64,000 bases of DNA. Origin: Clostridium sp. AM34-11AC (GTDB taxonomy: Bacteria > Bacillota > Clostridia > Lachnospirales > Lachnospiraceae). Location: the NCBI RefSeq assembly GCF_003435375.1, contig NZ_QWGL01000011.1, positions 1 through 64,000 of the forward strand, written 5' to 3'. Shown here piece by piece: positions 35,064 to 44,284 of this stretch (positions are counted from its first letter, which is position 1; each line of letters begins with the position of its first letter). Position numbers and translations under genes: made by a program. Below the pieces are notes generated by a model. That model made no database searches. It was not told the DNA's origin and worked only from the letters and a program-made list of their open reading frames with translations.

Positions 35064-35420
35064 ATGGTCAGAAACACTGAAACTGCTTTTGTTCCAAATC
35101 TGCGCGGAGGCGACGGAACGATCGAGATCCGTCATATCTTAAACAAGGATGAGCTCATGGGACACGCGTCCATGTACGCCCACGTGATCATCCCGGCCCA
35201 CGCCAGCATCGGATTCCACCAGCATGTGGAAAACACCGAGCCGTACTACGTTCTCAAGGGAAAGGGAATCTTTGAGGACAACGATCACACCGAGACCGAG
35301 ATCCACCCGGGCGATGTCTGTGTCATCGAGGTTGGCCAGAGCCACGCGATCAAAAATCCTTTTGATGAGCCGCTTGAGATCATGGCACTTGTGATCAATG
35401 AGCGTGGAAAAGAGATCTAA
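35064..35420 (+). CDS. cupin-domain protein
   Basis: A 118-residue single-cupin protein. Motif 1 is HASIGFHQHVENTEPYYVLKG and motif 2 is IHPGDVCVIEVGQSHAIKNP, giving the usual two or three metal-binding histidines and a glutamate. ATG at 35064 follows GGAGGTTCACACG. Its stop overlaps the stop of the convergent MATE gene by 4 bp. Function (enzyme or sensor) cannot be inferred; link to aroF is only by proximity. Confidence 0.85.
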   Translation: MVRNTETAFVPNLRGGDGTIEIRHILNKDELMGHASMYAHVIIPAHASIGFHQHVENTEPYYVLKGKGIFEDNDHTETEIHPGDVCVIEVGQSHAIKNPFDEPLEIMALVINERGKEI

Positions 35421-36787
35421 ACCCGCGCGTCCCAGTCCATCCGAAGCAGGAACACGATAAAGATGATCGAACTCAGCGTCCACGTCAGCGGGTACGCTGA
35501 GGAGATCGTCCGGAAGACGGGAATGATCCGGATCGCGATCGTCACGTAGAGCACGCGGATACCGCACCAGCAGATCAGCATCGTAAACATCGGGACAATG
35601 GATTTTCCCACGCCGCGGAGTACTCCCGTCGCGCAGTTGGAAAACGCCAGCAGAAAGAAAAACAAGGCAACCGTTCTTCCGTGGATCGTTCCGAATTCGA
35701 TCGCTTCCGGCACATCCACAAAGATCCGAAGCAGGATCGGAACCCAGATAAAAAGACAGATTCCTACAAGCTCCGCCATCGCCATTCCGAACGCCACACC
35801 CATCACGGAACCTTTCTTCGCGCGATCCGCTTTCCCGGCACCGAGATTCTGGCTCACAAAGGTTGTCAGCGCCATGGACATGCTCATGATCGGAAGAAAG
35901 GCAATCCCCTCAAGCTTCGCGAAGGCCCCCTGTCCGGAGATTGCAAAAGCTCCGAAGGTATTGATGTTTGACTGGACCACAAGATTTCCGACACTGATCA
36001 CGGAGTTCTGGAGTCCCGTCGGAAGTCCCTGTGTGATCACCTGACGGATCATGGAGCCGTTGAAGCGAAGCTCCTTAAAATGGATCGTCGCAGCCCCTCC
36101 ATCCTTCACCATGCGGATCATGCATAATAAAACACTCAATCCCTGGGCGATCACCGTGGCAACAGCAGCGCCTGCGGCACTCCACTGAAATCCCGCCACA
36201 AAGATCAGATCCAGGATCATATTCACTATAGAAGAAAAGATCAGATAATACAGGGGATGGACACTGTCCCCCACTGCCCTCATGATGTTCATGCATATAT
36301 TGTACATGATGACGGTGGAGACACCGGCAAAATAGATTCCGAAGTACAGTCTCGCCTCCACCATCACGCTGTCCGGCGTGTTGAGCCAGCCGAGAAGGAT
36401 CGGAACAAAAAGCAAACCGATGAGCGTCGCGAAAACCGAGAACACGATTCCCAGAAGAAAGTTTGTGTGCACCGCGCACCGTAATTTTTCCTCATCCTGT
36501 GCCCCGAAATATTTCGAGATTACGACACCGCCGCCCACAGCGATCCCGGCAAAAAACGTGATCACCGACATATTCACATTTGATGATAAGCTCACCGCCG
36601 CGAAGGCATCATTGCTCGCGAAATTTCCGACGACCCAGGCATCCGCCATATTGTAAAGCTGCTGTAAAAGCTGTCCTAAAAAGATCGGGATCATAAACCT
36701 GAAAAGTCCTCGTCCGATCGGACCTTCTGTCAGATTCCCATCCTTCTTCCCACTACCGGCTCCTGCCCTTTTCCGGACTAATCCCAT
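35417..36787 (-). CDS. MATE-family efflux transporter
   Basis: A 456-residue transporter with twelve hydrophobic segments. N-terminal LTEGPIGRGLFRFMIPIFLG and LQQLYNMADAWVVGNF, and the repeat-half motif LPTGLQNSVISVGNLVVQSN are typical. It exports cationic drugs or metabolites by Na+ or H+ antiport. ATG at 36787 is preceded by GGGAGGAAATGGC; the open frame runs 30 codons further without a site. Convergent with the cupin gene with overlapping stops. Confidence 0.92.
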   Translation of the reverse strand: MGLVRKRAGAGSGKKDGNLTEGPIGRGLFRFMIPIFLGQLLQQLYNMADAWVVGNFASNDAFAAVSLSSNVNMSVITFFAGIAVGGGVVISKYFGAQDEEKLRCAVHTNFLLGIVFSVFATLIGLLFVPILLGWLNTPDSVMVEARLYFGIYFAGVSTVIMYNICMNIMRAVGDSVHPLYYLIFSSIVNMILDLIFVAGFQWSAAGAAVATVIAQGLSVLLCMIRMVKDGGAATIHFKELRFNGSMIRQVITQGLPTGLQNSVISVGNLVVQSNINTFGAFAISGQGAFAKLEGIAFLPIMSMSMALTTFVSQNLGAGKADRAKKGSVMGVAFGMAMAELVGICLFIWVPILLRIFVDVPEAIEFGTIHGRTVALFFFLLAFSNCATGVLRGVGKSIVPMFTMLICWCGIRVLYVTIAIRIIPVFRTISSAYPLTWTLSSIIFIVFLLRMDWDARV

Positions 36788-36969
36788 GCCATTTCCTCCC
36801 TCAGTATCAGACCATTCGTCCTTCATATGCTTTAGGTATTGTCCGCATAGTACGGACTTTTGTCGTTTAAGTGACACATTGTAACTAAAATAATCGTATC
36901 ATGTATGACCAGGGATGTCAAGTGACGGAACGGTCCCTGATCTTATGAAAACCAAAGGAGACTTTTCTT

Positions 36970-37812
36970 ATGCCGCAGATCAAAAAAATCACTGATCTCA
37001 CAGCACCGGAACTCGATCTTTTTTCCAGATATTCCGAGTCCCAGCTTTTCCATATCAATGAACCGAAACCGGGGATCTTCATCGCAGAAAGCCCAAATGT
37101 GATCGAGCGCGCCCTCAATGCCGGGTATGAACCGCTCGCTGTCCTCATCGAAGAAAAACAGGCCGACGACCTGATCCCGAAGCTCTTTTTTGCTTACCCG
37201 GAGCTTCCTGTGTACACCGCGAAATTCGATCTCCTGACAAATCTCACCGGCTTTGCCTTAACCCGCGGCCTGCTCTGCGCCATGAAGCGAAAGAGCCTGC
37301 CGTCTGTGGCGGAGATCTGTGAGGGAAAACACCGGATCGCTGTCCTTGAGAATGTCATGAATCCCACAAATATCGGGGCGATCTTCCGCTCTGCCGCGGC
37401 CCTTGGAATGGACGCGGTACTCCTGACCTCCGGCTGCAGCGATCCCCTCTACCGGAGAGCTGCCAGAGTCAGCATGGGAACTGTCTTCCAGATCCCGTGG
37501 ACCTTTTTTCCGAAAAACGCGGATCTCTCCTGCGGCGGACTTGAAACACTCCGATCTTTGGGATTTCAGACGGCTGCCATGGCACTGAAGGAAGATTCCG
37601 TTTCCATTGATGATCCGAAGCTTCTTGATGCCGAAAAACTCGCCGTGATCTTAGGAACCGAAGGGGACGGCCTCGCCTCCGCAACCATCGGCGGGTGCGA
37701 TCATACGGTCATGATCCCGATGGCCCATGGGGTAGATTCGCTGAATGTGGCGGCAGCCAGCGCGGTGGCATTTTGGGAGTTGACGAAAAACAGAAAGGAT
37801 ATGATATCATGA
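36970..37812 (+). CDS. SpoU/TrmH-family RNA 2'-O-methyltransferase
   Basis: A 280-residue SPOUT methylase. An N-terminal substrate-binding domain (IFIAESPNVIERALNAGYEP) is followed by the knotted catalytic domain with VLENVMNPTNIGAIFRSAAA (motif 1), LAVILGTEGDGL (motif 2) and HTVMIPMAHGVDSLNVAAAS (motif 3). It methylates a ribose in tRNA or rRNA; the target base is not predictable. Ribosome site AAAGGAG. The stop overlaps the next start as ATGA, an odd coupling with a surface lipoprotein. Confidence 0.92.
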   Translation: MPQIKKITDLTAPELDLFSRYSESQLFHINEPKPGIFIAESPNVIERALNAGYEPLAVLIEEKQADDLIPKLFFAYPELPVYTAKFDLLTNLTGFALTRGLLCAMKRKSLPSVAEICEGKHRIAVLENVMNPTNIGAIFRSAAALGMDAVLLTSGCSDPLYRRAARVSMGTVFQIPWTFFPKNADLSCGGLETLRSLGFQTAAMALKEDSVSIDDPKLLDAEKLAVILGTEGDGLASATIGGCDHTVMIPMAHGVDSLNVAAASAVAFWELTKNRKDMIS

Positions 37813-39314
37813 AAAAACAGGCATTATTCTGCATGGTTCTTGCAGGTACTCTTATAGTCGGAGGATGCAGTCAAAAAGCTGCTGACTCCACCGCTGCCAC
37901 CGCGCGGGTGATCGAAACGTCCGACTCCGCTCCGGCTGACAAACCGGACGGCGCTCCGGGAGAAAACTCCGATAAACCCGGAAATCCGCCGGATGGGGCT
38001 CAGGGAAGCCTGGATGGAAAACAGGCACCGCCGGACGGCGGAAACGGAGGTCCGGGAGACCCGGGCGGACAGAACGCAGCTCCGACATCCTATACGGCAG
38101 TCTCAAGCTACTCCACCGATACCGAGGAGGATGGGAAGACCTACACCTCCACAGGAGCTGATGAGAGCGCAGTTCTCGTCACCGACGGCGCGAACGTCAC
38201 CTTAAAAAATTTCACGATGGACTGCAATTCCTCCGACAGCACCGGAGGCGATAATTCCAGCTTTTACGGAACCGGTGCCGCAGCACTTGCCGCCAACGGC
38301 AGCCTGACACTGACCGGCGGCACCATCACTACCGATGCAAAAGGCGGTGCAGGTGTCTTCAGCTACGGCAACGGCAAAGTCACCGTATCCGACACCACCA
38401 TCACCACAAAACAGGATACCTCCGGCGGTATCCATGTGGCAGGGGGCGGCACACTCACTGCCACGAACCTCACCGTTGAGACAAACGGTGAATCCTCCGC
38501 AGCGATCCGGAGCGACCGCGGCGGCGGTACCATAACCGTCGATGGCGGAACCTACACCTCCAGGGGAACCGGCTCCCCGGCAGTCTACTGTACCGCCGAC
38601 ATTACCGTCAACAACGCGGCGCTCACTGCTGAAAACTCTGAGGCTGTCTGCATCGAGGGTCTGAACTCCCTCTCTCTCACAAACTGCTCTCTCTCCGGAA
38701 ACATTCCGGAAAATGAACAGAATGACTGCGACTGGACCGTCATCCTCTATCAGAGCATGTCCGGTGACTCAGAAGTCGGCGAAAGCAAATTTTCCATGGA
38801 CGGTGGCAGCCTGACCTCCTTAAACGGCGGCCTCTTTTATACGACAAACACGGAGAGTTCCTTCTATCTTAAGAATGTGGACATCACCTACTCCCCGTCC
38901 AATAACTTTTTCTTAAAATGCACAGGAAATGCCAACAAACGCGGCTGGGGCCAGTCCGGAAATAATGGTGCCGACTGCACCTTTACCGCAGATTCCCAGG
39001 AAATGAGCGGCAACATCCTCTGGGACAGCATCAGTAATCTGGATCTGAAGCTCACAAACGGCACCATCTTGACAGGTTCCATCCTTCAGGACGAGACAAA
39101 CGCCGGTGACGGCGGTAACGGAACCTGCAATGTCACGATCGACGCCCTCTCCGCCTGGACCGTAACCGGAAACAGCACCGTCACCTCCCTCACCTGTAAC
39201 GGCTCCATCACAGGCGATGACGGCAAAAGCGTGACGATCGCCGGCACAGACGGCACTGTATTTGTGCAGGGTACTGGCAAATATACGATCACGACCGGTT
39301 CCTACAACGAGTAA
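37809..39314 (+). CDS. surface lipoprotein with repetitive beta-helix-like domain
   Basis: A 501-residue secreted protein. Signal peptide with lipobox VGGCSQ; residues ~35-95 are Pro/Gly/Asp-rich (GAPGENSDKPGNPPDGAQGS, PPDGGNGGPGDPGGQ), resembling a wall-spanning stalk. The rest is Thr/Ser/Gly/Asn-rich with short repeated strands (GSLTLTGGTITTDAKGGAGV, GKVTVSDTTITTKQDTSGGI, GTITVDGGTYTSRGTGSPAV), as in right-handed beta-helix adhesins or polysaccharide-binding proteins. No catalytic motif seen. Translationally coupled to the SpoU gene. Confidence 0.85.
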   Translation: MKKQALFCMVLAGTLIVGGCSQKAADSTAATARVIETSDSAPADKPDGAPGENSDKPGNPPDGAQGSLDGKQAPPDGGNGGPGDPGGQNAAPTSYTAVSSYSTDTEEDGKTYTSTGADESAVLVTDGANVTLKNFTMDCNSSDSTGGDNSSFYGTGAAALAANGSLTLTGGTITTDAKGGAGVFSYGNGKVTVSDTTITTKQDTSGGIHVAGGGTLTATNLTVETNGESSAAIRSDRGGGTITVDGGTYTSRGTGSPAVYCTADITVNNAALTAENSEAVCIEGLNSLSLTNCSLSGNIPENEQNDCDWTVILYQSMSGDSEVGESKFSMDGGSLTSLNGGLFYTTNTESSFYLKNVDITYSPSNNFFLKCTGNANKRGWGQSGNNGADCTFTADSQEMSGNILWDSISNLDLKLTNGTILTGSILQDETNAGDGGNGTCNVTIDALSAWTVTGNSTVTSLTCNGSITGDDGKSVTIAGTDGTVFVQGTGKYTITTGSYNE

Positions 39315-39429
39315 ATTTTAAGCTTTGACCTTCTGTTATTTTTTTAACAATTTCTTCCATTTTCGTTGTATCCACAACATACATTTTATTTTGGTTATGC
39401 TATACTAAGCCCATCGCATAGCAAACCAC

Positions 39430-39561
39430 GTAACTGTTCAGTGCCTCACAGTTACATGCAAAAATCCATTCCAAATCGGCTTCGCCGATGGGATTTTTGC
39501 CTTCAAGCCTGTGTTTTATTACGGTCAGCGCAGCGAGTGCGCAGACCTACTGAACAGTTAC
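39430..39561. repeat. 132-bp repeat with 13-bp terminal inverted repeats in the ldh leader
   Basis: GTAACTGTTCAGT (39430-39442) and ACTGAACAGTTAC (39549-39561) are perfect inverted ends. Inside is a hairpin: GCAAAAATCC/GGATTTTTGC (39458-39467/39491-39500) plus ATCGGC/GCCGAT around a TTC loop; near the right end GGTC-GCGCA/TGCGC-GACC forms another. It lies between a TATACT -10 (near 39401) and the ldh start, so it is transcribed in the leader. Its left end recurs at 9871-9887 and its right end at 14120-14150. Confidence 0.7.
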
Positions 39562-39600
39562 CAAACCAACACAATTTTGCAAATACAGGAGGTACCCCAT

Positions 39601-40569
39601 ATGACTCAGACCATCAATCCAAGAAAAGCAGCGATCATCGGCTGCGGTTTCGTTGGCTCCGCCACTGCCTTCACTCTTATGCAGAGCCGCCTCTTCTCCG
39701 AGCTTGTCCTTTTAGACGCCAACGAAGCGAAAGCCGACGGCGAGGCAAAGGATATCGCCCACGGGATCCCCTTCGCCGGTCAGATGAAGATCTATGCCGG
39801 AACCTACGATGACATCGCCGACTCCGCCATCATTATCATCACCGCCGGTGCCAATCAGAAACCAGGCGAAACAAGATTGGATCTCGTCCATAAAAACGTA
39901 GCCATCTATAAAAGCATCATTCCGGAGATCTCCAGACGCGGCTTTCAGGGCATTCTCCTCATCGTCTCCAACCCGGTAGACATCCTGACCTACACGGCCC
40001 TGAAGCTCTCCGGCTTCCCGGAAAACCGTGTCATCGGTTCCGGCACGGTCTTAGACACTGCCCGCTTAAAATATGCCTTAAGTGAACATTTAGGTGTCGA
40101 CAGCCGCAGCGTCCACTCCTTCATCATCGGTGAACATGGTGACAGCGAGATCGCCGCGTGGAGCAGTACCAACGTATCCGGAATCCCGTTAAACACCTTC
40201 TGTGAGATGCGCGGCCACTATAACCATGATGCCGCCATGGACCGCATCGCTGAAGAGGTAAAAAACAGCGCCTACGACATTATCTCCAAAAAACAGGCCA
40301 CCTACTACGGGATCGCCATGAGCGTCAAACGGATCTGCGAATGCATCATCCGAAACGAACGCTCCATTCTCCCGATCTCCTCCATGATGCATGGAGAATA
40401 CGGGATCAGCGGCATCTCCCTCAGCATGCCGGCGATCGTGGGACTCAACGGGATCGAGACCCACGTTCCGATCTCACTGGACGCAGATGAAGCAGAAAAA
40501 CTCCGGGAATCCGCCGAGACCCTGAAAAAAATAGCTGCAGAGCTTGATCTCTCCACAGCCATCAGCTAA
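39601..40569 (+). CDS. ldh: L-lactate dehydrogenase
   Basis: A 322-residue NAD-dependent enzyme interconverting pyruvate and lactate. The Rossmann motif is IIGCGFVGSATAF, followed by the ITAGANQKPGETRLDLVHKN loop (substrate-specificity Gln, catalytic Arg) and the proton-acceptor IGEHGDSE. The ATG at 39601 follows AGGAGGTACCCCAT. A malate dehydrogenase is less likely because the specificity loop has Gln (NQK) rather than Arg. The long leader contains the repeat element, so expression may be regulated after initiation. Confidence 0.92.
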   Translation: MTQTINPRKAAIIGCGFVGSATAFTLMQSRLFSELVLLDANEAKADGEAKDIAHGIPFAGQMKIYAGTYDDIADSAIIIITAGANQKPGETRLDLVHKNVAIYKSIIPEISRRGFQGILLIVSNPVDILTYTALKLSGFPENRVIGSGTVLDTARLKYALSEHLGVDSRSVHSFIIGEHGDSEIAAWSSTNVSGIPLNTFCEMRGHYNHDAAMDRIAEEVKNSAYDIISKKQATYYGIAMSVKRICECIIRNERSILPISSMMHGEYGISGISLSMPAIVGLNGIETHVPISLDADEAEKLRESAETLKKIAAELDLSTAIS

Positions 40570-40613
40570 CCTTATATCATCTGCCGGGCGCGGCAACGAC
40601 AGATTTTTAACCT

Positions 40614-40706
40614 AACAAGGGGAAACACGCTTCGCGAGTTTCCCCTTGTTATCGCGACAGTCGCCAAGGTCTCGCGCAAGCGCGGACTTTGGCTCGTTGT
40701 TCGCGA
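40614..40706. repeat. two multi-segment hairpins between ldh and the DUF3877 gene
   Basis: Hairpin D (40614-40650): a 13-bp stem AACAAGGGGAAAC/GTTTCCCCTTGTT capped by CGC/GCG. Hairpin E (40652-40706): TCGCGA/TCGCGA, then CCAAGGTC/GACTTTGG (one G-U), then CGC/GCG, separated by internal loops. The genes on either side converge here. Hairpin D could terminate, but no T-run is adjacent. Confidence 0.7.
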
Positions 40707-40722
40707 CATTCTTTTTTTACAA

Positions 40723-41249
40723 CTACTGTAATTCCGCGTAATCCTCCGGCAAAAACCGGTGGTAGATCAGATGACAGCCCTCGTCCTTAAAGCAGTAATA
40801 ATACCGGTCCGGAATCCCATCCGCAAAGTGGAAGGCCCAGTCGAAATCTCCATCTTCGATCTTCTCAAACACCGGCTGGACCACTGACGGAAAAGTTCTC
40901 TGATCTCCTCAAGGCTGCATCCATGCGTCCCGACGAGATCCACCAGATCCTGAATAAATTCCCGCCCTTTCATCTGCTCATGCACATAGACACTTCCGGT
41001 CTCCGGAATCAGAAAGCAGAACCGGTCTCCCTTCACCGTCACGCGGACTTCTCCCAATGTCTCCTTCATATGCGCCCCAAGACCGTTCAGACGCACCTTC
41101 ATCTTCTCCGCCGTATCCTCACTCCCGAAAAAGTGGTTCAGCGTGGACACCGGATAATAAAGCCGTATCACTTCCGGCCGGAATCCCAGCTTCGCCTGCT
41201 GCTCCTTCACCAGATCGATCAGATTCTCTTCCAGTCTTAGAAATTCCAT
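40723..41249 (-). pseudogene. DUF3877 family gene with a single-base frameshift
   Basis: The first ~118 residues are a normal DUF3877 start (EENLIDLVKEQQAKLGFRPE, RLYYPVSTLNHFFG, VTVKGDRFCFLIPETGSVYV, HGCSLEEIRELF). After ELF the annotated frame changes to unrelated sequence and stops at 40767. Reading one frame over restores PSVVQPVFEKIEDGDFDWAF, IPDRYYYCFKDEGCH and HRFLPEDYAELQ, ending in TAG at 40723. One T is missing from the minus-strand T-run at 40891-40894 (plus-strand AAAA). This is either a true frameshift, a phase-variable tract (short for that) or a sequencing error. Function unknown. Confidence 0.85.
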
Positions 41250-41270
41250 CCTGTCCCATTCTCCTTCTTT

Positions 41271-42380
41271 TTACGCCTTCACATCAAATACATCCGCAAC
41301 ATCACAGAGCAGCTTGCGAATCTCAAGATGCTGCGGACATACCTTCTCGCACTTTCCGCACTTGATACAATCCGACGCTTTTCCGTTGTTTCGTGTATGG
41401 ACCCTATAATAGACATTTGAATTCGTATTCTGGTAGATCTTCTTCGCGTTCATGCACGCAAACAGATCCGGGATCGAAATCTTCTTCGGACATCCGTCGA
41501 CACAATAGCGGCATCCGGTACACGGGATCAGGTTCTTTCCGCGGAAGATCTCGCGCACCTTCTCGACCGCCTTCATCTCCCTCTCGTCAAGGGGCCTGAA
41601 GTCCTTCATGAAACTCACATTTTCCTTCATCTGCTCCAGACTGCTCATTCCGGAAAGGACCATCATGATACCCGGAAATCCCGCCGCGTAACGGATCGCG
41701 TAGGTAGCCGGACTGCCGCCGTGAAGCTCCTCAAAAACTGCCTTCGCATCATCCGGAAGATTAGCAAGACTTCCGCCGCGGACCGGTTCCATAACGATCA
41801 CCTGTTTTCCATGCTTTCTGCAGATCTCATAGCATTTCCCGGCCTGAACTGCCGGATCGTCGAAGTCCGCATAGTTAAACTGGATCTGGACGACTTCGAT
41901 CTGCGGATACTCCGTTAAGATCTGCTCAAGGACCTCCGCGCGGTCATGGAAAGAAATTCCAAAGTGGCGGATTTTACCCTCTTCCTTAAAGGTTAAAGCC
42001 GTCTCATACGCATGGCATTCCTTAAACTTCGGATAGTTTCCCATTCCCTGGGAATGCATCAGATAGAAATCAAAATAGTCTACACCGCAGCGCTCCAGCT
42101 GTGACTCAAAAAACGGGCGGATGTCCTCTTCCTTCCCAAAATAAGCGGCCGTCAGCTTATTTGTAAGAATGTAGCTCTCCCTCGGATAACGGCTCGTCAG
42201 GCAGTTTTTGACCGCAAGCTCACTTCTCTCACCGATGTAGCCGTGAGCCGTATCAAAGTAGTTGAATCCCTGATCCAGAAAATAATCCACCATCTGGGAA
42301 ACCTGCGCCTCATCGATCTCTTCCCCGATCATAGGGAAACGCATACATCCGAAACCAAAATTCTTTTTTATCTTATCCAT
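41271..42380 (-). CDS. aldo/keto reductase with C-terminal 4Fe-4S ferredoxin domain
   Basis: A 369-residue oxidoreductase. The AKR barrel has FGFGCMRFPM, YFDTAHGYIG (catalytic Asp and Tyr), LTNKL (Lys), FYLMHSQG (His) and ends in the short-loop form. The C-terminal ~90 residues contain two cluster motifs: CTGCRYCVDGCPKKISIPDL and CIKCGKCEKVCPQHLEIR. Such fusions in anaerobes probably couple ferredoxin electrons to a carbonyl substrate. ATG at 42380 follows AAAAGGAGAACAGC; an in-frame start 21 codons upstream was rejected. 21 bp upstream of the DUF3877 pseudogene, likely one transcript. Confidence 0.92.
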   Translation of the reverse strand: MDKIKKNFGFGCMRFPMIGEEIDEAQVSQMVDYFLDQGFNYFDTAHGYIGERSELAVKNCLTSRYPRESYILTNKLTAAYFGKEEDIRPFFESQLERCGVDYFDFYLMHSQGMGNYPKFKECHAYETALTFKEEGKIRHFGISFHDRAEVLEQILTEYPQIEVVQIQFNYADFDDPAVQAGKCYEICRKHGKQVIVMEPVRGGSLANLPDDAKAVFEELHGGSPATYAIRYAAGFPGIMMVLSGMSSLEQMKENVSFMKDFRPLDEREMKAVEKVREIFRGKNLIPCTGCRYCVDGCPKKISIPDLFACMNAKKIYQNTNSNVYYRVHTRNNGKASDCIKCGKCEKVCPQHLEIRKLLCDVADVFDVKA

Positions 42381-42702
42381 GCTGTTCTCCTTTTCTGAAT
42401 AGATCCGGCACAGGCGGTGAATGTCTTCACTGCTGCGTCCCAATCATACTCCTGCCTTTTCTCCGGCTGATCCGTCGTCCACTTTTCACGGTCCGGCAAC
42501 GGCCGCTGCTGCATTAAGTAACATCTTGTAACTTATTTTGATGATAGCATACGCCCACTCCCTTGTCAAGCGAATGAAAATCAATTATAATGATGATAGC
42601 ATACTATCTGCGGTCAGTTTAAACTAACTTTCAGATTTCTACCGGCCGACCGGATCCTATTGATCGCCGGGAACTACATCAGACCTTCAGGAGGTGAATT
42701 CC

Positions 42703-43377
42703 ATGACAGATTTCGTGCGAGCGCGAAGTGAAGAACAGAAACAGGCCAGGATGGCAGAAATCAAGGCCGCGGCGGACGAGCTCTTCTGCTCTGTCCCCTA
42801 CCAGGAGATCACCCTCTCCACCATTGCCGGAAAGCTGTCCTGGACGCGGGCAAACCTTTATAAATATGTAACGACGAAGGAAGAGATCTATCTTGAGATC
42901 TGCTCCGATAAAATGCAGTCCTATTTTGACGATCTGCTCGCAGCATTTCCCAATGAGAAACCATTTACCCCGGATCAATGGGCTGCTGCCTGGGCAGATG
43001 TCCTGAACGCGCACCGTGACTATCTCCGCTACAGCGATATCCTCTGTACGATCATCGAGGTCCATGTTACTGCATGCCGCCTTGCCAGCTTCAAAACAAG
43101 CTACCATGCACACCGTGATGCCTTTGTCAGGCTCATGGAAGTCCGTCTCGGCCTTAGCTCCCATGATGCCAGCGAAGTCTTCCTCTCCGTCCTGTACCAC
43201 GCTGCCGGTCTATGTGGAAGCTGCCACTCCAATCCAGTTATGCTGGAGGCTATGAAAATAGCCGGAATCCCCTATAAAAAACGTGATTTCCGGCTCAACA
43301 TGTATGAATTTATCCGAATGAACCTCTGGTACTATCTCTCCGGTCCTGCCGGAGAAAATTCCTGCGTCACACCGTAA
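42703..43377 (+). CDS. TetR/AcrR-family transcriptional regulator
   Basis: A 224-residue repressor. The helix-turn-helix is at ~15-60 (IKAAADELFCSVPYQEITLS, TIAGKLSWTRANLYKYVTTK). The C-terminal ligand domain is helical and ends RMNLWYYLSG. ATG at 42703 follows AGGAGGTGAATTCC; an in-frame GTG three codons before overlaps that site. Its 3' end overlaps the convergent AEC transporter gene by 11 bp. It is divergent from the aldo/keto reductase, a plausible target. Confidence 0.9.
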   Translation: MTDFVRARSEEQKQARMAEIKAAADELFCSVPYQEITLSTIAGKLSWTRANLYKYVTTKEEIYLEICSDKMQSYFDDLLAAFPNEKPFTPDQWAAAWADVLNAHRDYLRYSDILCTIIEVHVTACRLASFKTSYHAHRDAFVRLMEVRLGLSSHDASEVFLSVLYHAAGLCGSCHSNPVMLEAMKIAGIPYKKRDFRLNMYEFIRMNLWYYLSGPAGENSCVTP

Positions 43378-44284
43378 GAATATAGCACCAGACCGGAAGT
43401 GTGATCAGTGAGACGACCGTCGAAAAGACAACGATCTTCGTTGCAAGGCGGTCGTCTTTTCCATATTTGACTGCGAGAACAACGCTCGTGCTCGCTGCCG
43501 GCATCGCGGACAGGATCACACAGACCGCTGTGATCAGCTGATCAATGTGAAACAGGCGGCAGCTCGCCAGAACGATGACAGGAATCAGGAACAGCCTGAT
43601 AAACGTGTAGTAATAAACTTCTCTCGTAAACACCTCTTTAAACGGGATTTCCGCGAGCGTACACCCGATCAGAAGCATCGCGCAGAACGTGTTCGCCCCG
43701 GCGACCGTCCGGACTGTCTGGTTCACAAATCCGGGAAGCTGGAACTGGGATACCAGAAGTACCATGCCGGTAAAGATTCCGATGATACATGGATGTGTCA
43801 CAACCTTCTTTAAAAGCTCTTTCTTCGTCGGCGCCTCCGTAAAATAAGTGAGCCCCACCGACCACATGAAGATTCTCGTCGGAATCGTGTAGACCGCCGC
43901 ATACATGATTCCCAGATCTCCGAAGATTCCCTCAGCGATGGCATTTCCGAGGATGCCGGCATTTGAGACGATTGTCGCATACTGCAAAACCTTTTTTCTC
44001 TCCTCACTCCAGCCCGGATACAGCACACGGCTTAAAAGATTCGAAAAGATCTGGATCAGAAACGAGATCACGATCACTTCCAGCGTCAGCTTCAGAATAT
44101 CCATGCTGAATTCCATCTGGAATGACTTCACGATGCTTGCGGGAAGCGTCACATTCATCACGAGACTGCTGATCAGCGCCTTCCCGCTCTTATCGATCAT
44201 CCCGCTCTTCCTGAGATACCATCCCAGCGCAAGGATGCAGAACATCATTCCCTGCATATTAAATAAACTTGTAAAATCCATCAC
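43367..44284 (-). CDS. AEC (auxin efflux carrier) family transporter
   Basis: A 305-residue membrane protein with ten hydrophobic segments in two halves. ILALGWYLRKSGMIDKSGKA, LISSLVMNVTLPASIVKSFQ, TIVSNAGILGNAIAEGIFGD and the C-terminal SAMPAASTSVVLAVKYGKDD are family hallmarks. Characterised bacterial members export or import malate and related acids. Ends overlapping the TetR gene; substrate not deducible. Confidence 0.9.
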   Translation of the reverse strand: MMDFTSLFNMQGMMFCILALGWYLRKSGMIDKSGKALISSLVMNVTLPASIVKSFQMEFSMDILKLTLEVIVISFLIQIFSNLLSRVLYPGWSEERKKVLQYATIVSNAGILGNAIAEGIFGDLGIMYAAVYTIPTRIFMWSVGLTYFTEAPTKKELLKKVVTHPCIIGIFTGMVLLVSQFQLPGFVNQTVRTVAGANTFCAMLLIGCTLAEIPFKEVFTREVYYYTFIRLFLIPVIVLASCRLFHIDQLITAVCVILSAMPAASTSVVLAVKYGKDDRLATKIVVFSTVVSLITLPVWCYILTV

